A model generated the notes under the pieces. It saw nothing but the letters and a program-made list of their open reading frames with translations. It ran no database searches and had not been told where the DNA came from. This document shows positions 48,946 through 58,459 of a DNA stretch of 64,000 nucleotides, one piece after another. The first letter of the stretch is position 1. Each line of letters starts with the position of its first letter. The stretch is from contig OX422207.1 of assembly GCA_949130495.1 (NCBI GenBank), forward strand, positions 786,646,384 to 786,710,383. The letters are read 5' to 3'. The DNA is from Sambucus nigra. Lineage: Eukaryota; Streptophyta; Magnoliopsida; Dipsacales; Adoxaceae. A program made the position numbers and the translations under genes.

Positions 48946-50107
48946 CCTTTTCGACGCAGATTAACCTAGAAATGTTCTCTTCACCAATTCAACAACTATA
49001 AACTCTACGAACATTCCCCAAACACCGTTCAATCATACTAAATCAATTTCCTAACATGTATGTATTATTTCCACTAATATAACATCATTAATTCATTTCT
49101 AATCATCAATGTAATCCGGAATCCCCAATTAATTTAATAAAACCCTAGTTCTTCCAATTATCATCCAAGAACATAAATTTCCAGATTTTTTCATCGCGGA
49201 AAATCATCTATACGTGATTTCTAATTTACCTACATATATGGTTGAACCTAAATTAATCTCAGATTTAATACATGTATATAAAATCTCCAATTTTCATCAC
49301 TTTTATTAACAATACATAAGTGTTTCATTCATATACTAACATGAACATGAGTATTGATAAAGGAAAGCAACTAATAAACACTTGCCTGATTATGAAGGCT
49401 TGATTCATCTCTTGAAATTGGTACAGATGTGTTCTCCTCTGTTTGATCTACGCGTTGATGATATTTTTGGTGAAAGATGACTGGGTTTGGCCTTGGAACT
49501 CCTATGAACCTCTTTTTCTCCTTCCTCAGGGGCTCTCTCTTTTCTTTTACAGATGAAACCCTAACTATAACTACGCAAGGAATATTAAAGCACTCTAATT
49601 TTCGTCCATTAATTAACCCCAAAAATGTAATTTACCAAAATGCCCTCCCGAGACGCCGGTTAGGCCTAAGATTATCCCGGGACCCAAACTAAACCTATGG
49701 GTACACTATTCTGACTATCTCGACCCTTTCGGGCACAAAGGCACACTCAAAATGATCATACGAGTTAATAAAAATAAACTCTCTTTTTATTTCCATTAAT
49801 TAGTCCCGACACGACTCACATGCGCGTCTGACTTAAATTATCAAACTGTCATATTTCTCACTCTTGACAGTTAATCAAAGTGCATAATCCGACATTACAC
49901 ATTCACACAGTAATATTCAATCAAAAATATATTACATATCACTCACTCATATTCAATCAATAAGTATTAACCCATGACACGCTAGTTAATATATTTTAAT
50001 CCGGATCAATTAACAATTAAATCTCACATTTTAATTCAATTAATCCAACAATAATAATTATTCCTAAAATAATTTAAATCATTGAAAATATGGGGTGTTA
50101 CAGGTAT

Positions 50108-52507
50108 CTCTCCCACCCTCCCCTAATATCTAGGATTAACATCCTCGGCATATCCTCAAGCATCAGATTCACCCTCTCAGTCTGCGCATCTATCTACGGG
50201 TGGTGCGCCGTACTAAATTGTAAATCTGTGCCCATTTCCTCCTGAAAGCTCTGCCAGAAGTGTGATACAAAAATTTTGTCTCTATCAGACACAATATTAA
50301 TCGGGACCCAGTGCATCTTAACAATCTCTGAAATGAATAGCTTCATGTACTTCATCGTCTCATAGTCTGTGCGGATGAGTAAGAAATGAGCCACCCTGGT
50401 CAGCCAATCCATTATCACACATATGGAATCGTGACCCCTCTGCGACGTAGGTAGATCAATAATAAAGTCTATCGAGATGCTATCCAACTTACACATGGGA
50501 ATCTCAAGTGGTTGTAACATCCCCGAAGGCCTCTAATGGTTCACTTTCACAAGCTGACAAGTAACGCACTTTGAGATAAACTCTACTATGTCTCTCGTCA
50601 TGCTGGCCCACTATGTTCTACAAATCTTGAACCGTGAGACTCAGTCATAACTGCATGTCTTAATTCCTCATCCTCGGGCACTACCAATCTCCCATTAAAG
50701 CGTAGGCCTCCCTCTGAGCTGACTAAGTAAGAATCTACACCCTCAGCTAATAATTGTCGTACCTTATCCCAACGGAACTGATCCTTTACCTATGCCTTCA
50801 ATACCATCATAATGATCTCGGGAGTGATAGTCATAACTGCCGCGTATGCTCTGGCAACCTCATCTTCCTATCGAAATTCATTCCACTTTGTACGTCTCCA
50901 GTAGGTCATTGGCTCAACGCATCTGTAACCATGTTAGCCTTACTAGGATGATACTGTATATGAAATTGTTAGTCCTTCATGAATTCTATCCACCACCTCT
51001 GCCTCATGTTCAGATCCGTCTATGTGAATAGATACTAAAGTGACTTATAATCCGTGAATAATGTAAAGTTCTCCCCCAATAGAAAATGTCTCCATATCCT
51101 CGCGCAAAAATGACCGCTGCCAACTCGAGGTTGTAGGTGGGGTAATTCTTCTCGTGGGGCTTTAACTTTCAAGATGCATAAGCTATCGCCCTCTCCTCTT
51201 GTTGCAACATCCCCCAAGTACCTATAAGAATGCATTCGTGTAGACTCGATACTCTACCCCAATCCTAGGCAATGTAAGTACAGGTGCTGAGGTCAATCTA
51301 TCCTTCAGCTAGTCGAAAGCCAACTGATACTAATTGCACCACACAAATGGTTCTCCCTTACGAGTCAAGTTTGTCAATGGCCCATCAATCTTTGGGAACC
51401 CCTTGATGAAGCGATGATAATATTCGGCTAACCCCAAGAAGATGCGAATCTCGGACAGTGTTGTGGGATTCCCCCACTCCCTCACCTCTGACACATTACT
51501 CGGATCAATAGCAATGCCCCTGTCGGACATAATGTGGCCAATAAATTATACCTCCCGAAAACAAAATCCACACTTTGCTAAATTTGGCATACATCTGATG
51601 GTTCCATAATGTCTGCAGAACCATATGTAAATGCTTAGCATGCGCCTCCTCCATCCGTGAGTAAACCAGGATATCATCGATTAAGACTATCACAAACTGA
51701 TCCAGAAACTCCCAAAATATCGTATTCATGAGTTCCATGAACACTCAAGATGGATTCGTGAGACCAAATGGAATCACCCTGAACTCGTAGGATCCATACC
51801 GCGACAGGAAATCGATCTTAGGAACATCCTCCTCCCTAATACACAACTGGTGGTAGCCTGACCTCAAATTGATCTTGGAGAAGTACGCATACCCTCTCAG
51901 CTTATAAAATAAGTGATAAATCCTAGGTAACGGATACTTGTTCTGTATCGTCACCTTGTTCAGCTCCATGAAATCCACGCACAAGCGAAGCAAACCATCC
52001 TTTTTTTTCACAAACAACATCGAAGCACCCCAAGGCAATGTACTTCACCGAATGAAACCATGACCCAAGAGATACTGAATCTTCTCCCTCATCTCCCACA
52101 TCTCTTAAGGAGCCATGCGATATGGTTCTATGTCAATCGATCTCATCCCCGGTGTTAAGTCGATGACAAAATCTATTTCCCAGCTCATTAGCAACCCATG
52201 TATCTCCTGTAACACATCCCCAAAATCCCTCACTGCTGGGATCAGATCCAAGGGAACAACCACCTCCCCTGAGGTCTCCTCCTAGATATAATATAAATGA
52301 GTGTGCGATCCTCCCTTGGGAAGAGGCATCGCCACAAGGAACATCTCTTATCCTGAAATAAAAAACACAATAGTCCTCTTATAGAAATCTACCATCGCCC
52401 TATAGCTTGCTACCCAATCCATACCTAGAATCACATCATATCCCTTTATGTCTAACACTTAGAGGGTTTACCGCTAGACTCAGTCTCCCAATAATAATAT
52501 CAACTCC
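50108..52507 (-). pseudogene. T3 integrase core, RNase H and reverse transcriptase
   Basis: From 52507 down: RT blocks [32 protein letters not shown] and the YGSYEF block (51745-52038), then [12 protein letters not shown] with the catalytic Asp pair intact (51505-51744). Linker FLGLAEYYHRFIKGFPKI follows (51330-51530), then RNase H with WRHFLLGENFTLFTDYKSL (51035-51235). The integrase zinc site CVTCQLVK is near 50560. Core blocks ISIDFIIDLP and IVSDRDKIFVSHFWQSF are at 50194-50520. Many stops and frameshifts. Confidence 0.85.
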
Positions 52508-52720
52508 TTAACAAATTAAATGTATCAACGAACCACTACCCATCGTTGACTCAACACACATAAGGAGATTGTCGCCTGTCTCTAATAGTCCAGTAGCTCG
52601 TGCAAATCTAGTCTTAATAAATGAATGAGATGCCCTAGTATAAAAAAATATCTTTCCCTCGAGCCTATAAATAGTAAACGTACCCTCTACTTCCAACGGT
52701 AATGGAGGTTCTTGAGGCAT
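52508..52720 (-). pseudogene. T3 protease remnant
   Basis: The active-site block reads YTRASHSFI where this family usually has DTGASHSFI, so both the catalytic Asp and the Gly are lost. It lies between gag and RT as expected. Confidence 0.7.
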
Positions 52721-53582
52721 GGTTCATCTCGGACATTTTACACACGTCCATAATGCATCTAGCACTGCTGCTGCTATGGGGTCGATACTGGTGCTGGAGC
52801 TAGAGCTAAAGAAGCCAACTATCCCTGTTGGGCACCTTGATGTTGAGGCCTATCTCACTGTGGAAATACCTACTCTTGTGACCCTACTTGCCACATGTGA
52901 AGCACTAACCCTGGAACTGTCTCTGCTCCTGCCCCTACCCCTGCCCCTGCCCCTACTAGCCCTGACATTGGCCCTGATGGACTCCCCTGGTTCCCTTGAC
53001 CCTAACGTCCCTAAGGAAGCTGCTTTTGTTGGGGGCCCTGCTGGCCCTGCCTGTCTGGTCTGTGCCCATTATATCTAAATTTCTTGGTAGAGTTCCCCCA
53101 TCGGGAGTTCTTTCCCTGCTGCCTCGTTGTCTGCTACTACTGGGGTGGTGTCCCACTACCACTACTCCCCCTGTATTGCCCTGTTAATCTAAAGGTGGCC
53201 AACATCTGTCGTTGTACCTTACTACAATCTAACATGCGGAGACGATGTTGAATGTTCGTCTTCCATTGGCATGCCGCCACGATATTCGTACCGCCCTGAA
53301 GCTCGGGCGGGTGGCCCTTCTGGATGGTCTCCTTGATGCTATGCCAAGTGGGTTGCCCCTGCTGGGCCTGAATCGCTGGTGCTATGTGCTCCTATACCTG
53401 AGTCTATGGAAGTGGGCTGCCATTTCCCTCATAGATATCTTAGCGGTCTGTGCCACTATCACTTCCACCTGAGTAGTATAAATCATCTCTGGTGATGGTG
53501 GCAGTACCTGTTGCTTCTCAGGGTCCTCCCTAATCTTGTCTCTGGCTGCTGCCCTCTCGGCTTGCTCTCTCCTCGGTGGCAT
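52721..53582 (-). pseudogene. T3 gag
   Basis: Start ATG at 53582-53580 (MPPRREQAERAAARD), with the N-terminal frame to 53382 ending in REMAAHFHRLR. The segment 52956-53162 is rich in Gly, Arg and Ser (GHHPSSSRQRGSRER) and corresponds to the region around the zinc knuckle. The central gag core is largely missing, since only about 860 bp separate start and protease. A proline/leucine-rich plus-strand frame here is only its shadow. Confidence 0.7.
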
Positions 53583-53762
53583 ATTGAAATAGAATTTAAA
53601 TTGTATAAGTACACTATTTATACAAAATAGTAATACCAAAAGAATGATATCTCAAGAACGCAATAATGAAACAATAGTCCTAACAATAGGGCTCTATATC
53701 AAAATAACGATACGCTCAAACCGTAGTAAGACGTATAGATCCTATCGACACTAGAATCTGAT

Positions 53763-53774
53763 GCTCCGATACTA
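53763..53774 (-). other. T3 primer binding site (mutated)
   Basis: It reads TAGTATCGGAGC on the minus strand against the usual TGGTATCAGAGC, two mismatches, two bases from the LTR edge at 53777. Confidence 0.65.
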
Positions 53775-53776
53775 TA

Positions 53777-54440
53777 TGTGACACCTTGTCTAATTATTTA
53801 TCGGTTGATCATACCTTTATAAATTAAAATAGGTTCCTCATATGGTTCATTCTTAGCATCACTGTCGAAAACTTTTTTAATTACTAACCACGTAAGTGAA
53901 ATTAGACTGGTGTCAAATTTTATCTTTATTTAACAATAGATAAAGGAACAATGATGAAAACTAAATTAACCATTCACAATATACTAGAGTGAAACCATCA
54001 CAATAAATAAATTAAAAAAGGTTTGCCGAATAAACTATCGGACAAAATCCAAAACCAAATGCTCCATAATAACTAAAAAAACTAAATAACTGTTAACGGA
54101 CAACATGTCCATACATCGAATAAAATATAAGATCCTGCACTAGATGTGAATGGAGGAATCGTCTAATCAAATCAAATCCTATCAGCATCCACAATGCTAC
54201 AGCTCCGACTCCCTGGAATGAAGTCATGCTTGGAGTCCCGGTGGTTGGACACCTAAAAGGTTTTAAAAAATATTTTATAGCAAGTGTCAGTACACAAAAC
54301 CTTTTGAAAATATTTAGCAAGAGTTTATTACATCAAAACTCGGTTGTTGATTACACATGTTCACGTACACTCTCCCTTCAGTTTTTCTCACCTCTCATCT
54401 ATAGTGCACGCCTAACGTTCTATACTTACCTAACCTAGCT
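53777..54440 (-). repeat. T3 5' LTR remnant
   Basis: It matches 43616-44280 of the 3' LTR, with differences such as TTGTCTAATTA versus GGTCTAATTA. The outer part, about 2.3 kb, is deleted. The break lies within CCTAGCTTAATAATT, where T1 LTR sequence begins. Confidence 0.85.
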
Positions 54441-54594
54441 TAATAATTAACATTAAGAATTTAACACCGGGCCATTAGGGTATTAGTAATTAAATTGAAT
54501 TCTGACGATGATGCTAAGAATGACACTATTAATGATTCGTGTTTAATTTAATAATAGACTGATCACCCAGGATTATAATAGGCGGGGTGTCACA
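54441..54594 (+). repeat. Last 154 bp of the T1 3' LTR
   Basis: It matches 30781-30934 of the T1 5' LTR with about ten differences, ending GGGGTGTCACA. It is followed by the ATATG copy of the T1 target duplication. Confidence 0.85.
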
Positions 54595-54599
54595 ATATG

Positions 54600-54803
54600 G
54601 TAATAAAATAATTGAACAATTTAATTACGTTACAAATCCTAGAGTTCATGTTTTGCAACACTACCTATTCGATCATATTCTGTTTTCATTTCCAGAATGC
54701 TCAAATGAGTCAATAGAGAATATATTTGACGTGCATAATCCCGATAGGGCACTGACATTGGTTGTAAAGTTAGAAAAGGCTGGAAAAAATGTTCATCTTT
54801 TGT
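54600..54803 (+). pseudogene. Unrecognised coding remnant interrupted by T1
   Basis: Joining 26855 to 54595 by dropping T1 gives a frame without stops over about 95 codons. It begins in 26780-26860 (DTKTSFISACHIEGTPIY) and continues here (QHYLFDHILFSFPECSNE...LTLVVKLEKAGKNVHLL). After a stop at 54803 the same frame resumes with FRKERIHPD and further stops to about 54960. I do not recognise the protein. It may be part of the CACTA element or captured host sequence. 54804-55050 otherwise holds nothing clear. Confidence 0.4.
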
Positions 54804-55045
54804 GAATACAATTTCGTAAAGAAAGAATTCACCCAGATTGAGACATCTCGTGATACATGCATATTAAATATGAGCTTGCAAGTAAGTTAAAGAAAAAATA
54901 TTCCAAGTTCATGTCAGAGACTTTTATAGATCAATAATTGACACGCTTCTGCCTACTTGGCCGCGTGCAAAATTTCATGGATTTTTAAAAACTAATATTA
55001 ATGGGATGGAAATCATACACATCGAGCAAGTTTTAAAAGCTATAA

Positions 55046-55159
<114 letters not shown>

Positions 55160-55209
55160 TCATAAACCGTATCTTCTTATATATGTTGCTAATTTATATT
55201 AATGATAGG

Positions 55210-55955
55210 AAATGTCAAACATGAATGACAACAACTAACATAATATTTGAACACCGCCAAATGTGACCTCTCCTACACCACAAGCTCAATTACGAACTCC
55301 TTCGACATATCAATACTCTACTCCCTCGAAAATTCATTCCACTCCAAATCCGTCACCCTCAACTCAAGAAACCCCTACTAATCCGACACCCTCAACTTCT
55401 GCTGTGAAGGGATCCCAAGCCAACTCTAAGAAGAGGATTTATTGATCCATTGGCGGGAATAATCCAATTGGTGATGAAGGCGATGTTCATCTTTTTAAAA
55501 TTCGTTGTCTATCTCTGGGAAAGATTACTGTGGGTGTTTGGGGCGCAACCAACTAGAAGAAGGTTGATTCTGCCTTAGAGGATGACATTTGGGACCAACT
55601 GAATAAGACATTTTCATTGCCAACCAGTTCGAAGTTGAAGGTTCTTTCCAAGGTAGTTGAAACTTTGAAAACCTATGGGCAGATCCTTTGAAAGAATGCT
55701 TTCCCCAAGGAGGCAATAAGTTCCGATATTTTAGGATTGAAAGAAAAATTTCCCCAAAATATTGCAATGCCTATTAACTAATGGAATGACTTCTTAGAGA
55801 ATGAGGCCAGGGAGAAGAAAATGAATAAGAGGGTGAGAAATAAGATGAACAAATAAAAAAAGGTAGATCAACATAGACTCGGGAAAAAATCTTATGATGC
55901 TTTTAAAGGTGAATGGGCGTAATGGACTAAGGGGACTGTGAAAGAAGGATAAAAT
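55210..55955 (+). pseudogene. CACTA TNPA-like / Ptta-En-Spm transposase remnant
   Basis: A Pro/Ser/Thr-rich start (55263-55445: TPSTYQYSTPSKIHSTPNPS) is followed by a trace with GVWGATN and DDIWDQLNKTF. Then comes EKKMNKRVRNKMNK with HRLGKKSYDAFKGEW near 55875. The last block resembles the basic Ptta/En/Spm plant transposase domain (Transposase_24). Several stops. It would bind subterminal repeats. 55956-56400 is a non-coding stretch with CCTCC-type repeats. Confidence 0.55.
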
Positions 55956-56422
55956 CTTATTTTCCTCCTAGAACATATCCCTCCAAAATGCCTCCTCCTA
56001 GAACGTTCCCCTCACAAATGCCTACCTCTGGAATATTCCGTGCATCATCATCATCCACGCACCCGAACTTTAGTGAGCTATATTATGTATGGAACTTGGA
56101 CGATACCAGGATTATTGGCACGTGAAATCTCATTTCGTACTTGTAAAAAAAAGTCTACAATCAGCCTTTTGTGGTGGATGAAGCTTAAATTTTGGTTGAT
56201 AAAATATACCTTAATTGTGGAGATGAGCTAGTGTACGGTAGCCAAGGGGAAGAGCCATTATTTTCAGCTTATGTAAATTGTTATATTACCTAGATAGTTA
56301 ATTTGTAGGCCAAGGCTACTTGAACAATATTTTTTAATGAAGAAATTTGAAATATTTTAAAGAATTTCGTTATAATATCAGTTTCATTTTAATAAATTTT
56401 CTTGTAATTTTTATTTTTTATT

Positions 56423-56719
56423 GTGTTTAATGAATTTGTTTTGAATTTTGAAGACTCCCGAATGACTTTCCCACAATACAAAAAGGGGATGGGAAAGAGT
56501 CACAAAGTATCTTACAATCTTGTGGAGGGTGTTTGGGAATTTATTAAATATGCAAATAGAAATCTTATTAGTGACAAGATTCCATGTCCATGCAATAGTT
56601 TTATAAATGAAAAATTTAAGTCTTTAGAAAACGCTGAATTATATTTACTAATGTGGGGTATGATGCAAGACTATAAGTTATGGACATTCCATGGGGAAAG
56701 AATGTACCATATGTTCTGA
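56423..56719 (+). pseudogene. CACTA transposase N-terminal (transposase-associated) domain
   Basis: A 98-residue frame with VEGVWEFIKYAN, KIPCPCNSFIN and LYLLMWGMMQDYKLWTFHGER. This fits the transposase-associated zinc-binding domain at the start of TNPD (tnp2); one expected Cys (CPCxxC) reads Phe. The frame stops at 56719 and the Athila element begins 34 bp later, so the catalytic part is not in the window. Confidence 0.75.
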
Positions 56720-56753
56720 AAGAATTACTTGTACATAATCGCGTGATGGAACC

Positions 56754-58226
56754 TGATTAGGCACACATTCTTCATATTTATCCCCTTAATTTCGGTATTT
56801 TTATGATCCCGTGCAGTCTAAATAGCTTGGATTTGTCTCGTATTTATGCTAATAACCTTTTTTGGCAAGTATTTCTTGTTTTCTGTATTTCTCATGTGTT
56901 TTACAGGTATTTCATGCAAGTTAGTGCGAAAGAGAACGCAAAACAGTGAAAGAAACTAAGCAATGGAGAGTTGAAGGGCATTTTCGTAATTTTTCAGCCT
57001 TATTCCGGAGGTGGGGCCAACTAGAAAGTTGAAGATCTCTAAATTACAAGAATACTGGAAAAAACGACACCTCAATCCGAGCTACGGTAAAGAAGTTTCG
57101 ATGTTTTGAAGTTGCGCAATAATGAAGAGAAATGGACCGGTTCGGTCATGCGAAATCCTGGCATTTATTATGAAGATTAAGAGGTGCATAGCTAGTAAAA
57201 ACTTGCGCAAAAAGAAATTCTAGATGTCAAATTTGTGCTACTTGGTGCTATAAAAGACCAAGCCCTACCTCATTTCAAGGGGAGTCGAATTCTAGAGAGT
57301 AGAATAGAATTTTAGAGAGAGAAAGTCAGGTTTTAGAGAGTCTTTTTAGTTTTCTTTGGTAGAAATTTTCATAAACCCTAGTTTTTGAAGTTTGTCTACT
57401 ATTAAAGATTCAAAGTTCTATTCAAGATTCATCATTCATCCATTGCAAGTAATTTTAATTTATTATTTTTACTGCTTTCCTAGTTAGTTTAATTAATTGT
57501 TGATTTCTAGTTTTCCATTCCCAATTCAAGTCATGTTCTCAATTTTCTAGAGTTAGTTATGAATTCCTACACTTTAATTTGTAAGTTTTATTTTGATTTC
57601 ATCATGTTAAGCTAAGTTTTTAAGGGTTGGGATGCATGACCCCATCCCAATGTAAATTACTTATGTAGAAAATATAATTTAAATTAAAACTTTGAAAGAG
57701 TCGTGCGAGACAATTTTACAACCATTGTAGATCTTTTAATCTCTCTTGCCCTAGGTACTTGGGATGTTTAAGAATATGATGTGCGTAAAATTATGTATCA
57801 GCGCTTTATATTTACCTTTGATTTCATATGGTGGGGGCTTGATCCTCATATATGTAATGCTTAGGATCTATAAAGACTGGATTCATTTAAATTTATAATT
57901 TACAATTCTATAGGTTTCTATACGGTAAATTACTAGGGTTAGGGGGATTGTATTCCAACCTACTTTATCATTCATCTTAATTAATTTAACTTCTTTATTT
58001 ACTTATTTTTTTTCCTTTTCAACCATCATCATTTTTTTCATTTTTTCTTTAGAGGTAATAAATTAATTAAATTCTATCAACCATTCCCTGTGGATTCGAT
58101 ACCCAGACTCGCCACTATACTCCTTAAGAAGTGTAGTTACAAGTTTAGATTTTTTTTGTATTGAGGTTGGAAGCAGATAACAACGACTAGAGTATTATGC
58201 GGACGCTCGATTTTTTCACTCGATCA
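56754..58226 (+). repeat. Athila-like 5' LTR
   Basis: It starts TGATTAGGCACAC and ends CGATCA, followed by AAA and the PBS. TATAAAA is at 57249-57255, and an AGAGAGTAGAATAG-type leader follows. GGACCGGTTCGGTC at 57134 is a near-palindrome that reads GGACCGGTCC in the 3' LTR. Confidence 0.9.
57249..57255 (+). promoter_or_regulatory. TATA box in the Athila-like LTR
   Basis: TATAAAA, conserved in the 3' LTR at 63806-63812, with a purine-rich start region about 45 bp downstream. Confidence 0.65.
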
Positions 58227-58229
58227 AAA

Positions 58230-58247
58230 TGGCGCCGTTGCCGGGGA
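58230..58247 (+). other. Athila-like primer binding site
   Basis: TGGCGCCGTTGCCGGGGA, the PBS type common in Athila elements, three bases after the LTR. It is followed by an A-rich stretch (58290-58370) without coding signal. Confidence 0.85.
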
Positions 58248-58459
58248 ATTAGGCAGACTTTAGGTTAGGTTGGTTAATCCCGAATTTGACATTAAAAAAT
58301 AAATAAAAAAAAAGTTTAAAAAAAAATAAAAAAATAAAAATAAAAATAAAAAGTTAAAAAAAAAAGAAGTCACATCTCATCTTTCATAAGTTGTTCACGC
58401 AAACTCCTCTGTTGTCTCCAACCTAATTTCACGAAAATCCTATTGCCGAAGCCAATTCT

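Larger units (their letters stand above)
47298..50102 (-). mobile_element. Tekay-like solo LTR (2805 bp) in T3 integrase, TSD GGTAT
   Basis: On the minus strand it starts TGTAACACCCC at 50102 and ends GGGGTGTCACA at 47298. GGTAT flanks at 47293-47297 and 50103-50107. Removing it restores the integrase trace WERYLPLVEFAY across the junction. The splice donor candidate ATCAG/GCAAGT has its intron start at 49385. It also contains tandem repeats and a GGTCCGGACC palindrome cluster. No coding region. Confidence 0.9.
43616..54440 (-). mobile_element. T3: minus-strand Tekay-like element inserted in T1 integrase
   Basis: Its 3' LTR is 43616-46568, followed by PPT, chromodomain, INT, RNase H, RT, PR and gag on the minus strand, then PBS and the first 664 bp of the 5' LTR. 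The left duplication is GTATG (43611-43615). The right partner is lost because a deletion fused its 5' LTR to the end of the T1 3' LTR at 54440/54441. A solo LTR sits inside its integrase. Confidence 0.85.
26861..54594 (+). mobile_element. T1: Tekay-like Ty3/gypsy chromovirus with three nested insertions
   Basis: It starts TGTTACACCCCG at 26861 and ends GGTGTCACA at 54594. The flanks are GTATG (26856-26860) and ATATG (54595-54599), a 5-bp duplication with one mismatch. The order is 5' LTR, PBS, gag, PR, RT, RNase H, INT, all plus strand. It is interrupted by a Ds-like element, T2 and T3. The integrase C-terminus and all but the last 154 bp of the 3' LTR have been deleted together with part of T3. 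Confidence 0.8.

Noticed and set aside
52719..53078. Plus-strand leucine/proline-rich frame
   Set aside because: Antisense shadow of the Gly/Arg-rich gag of T3.
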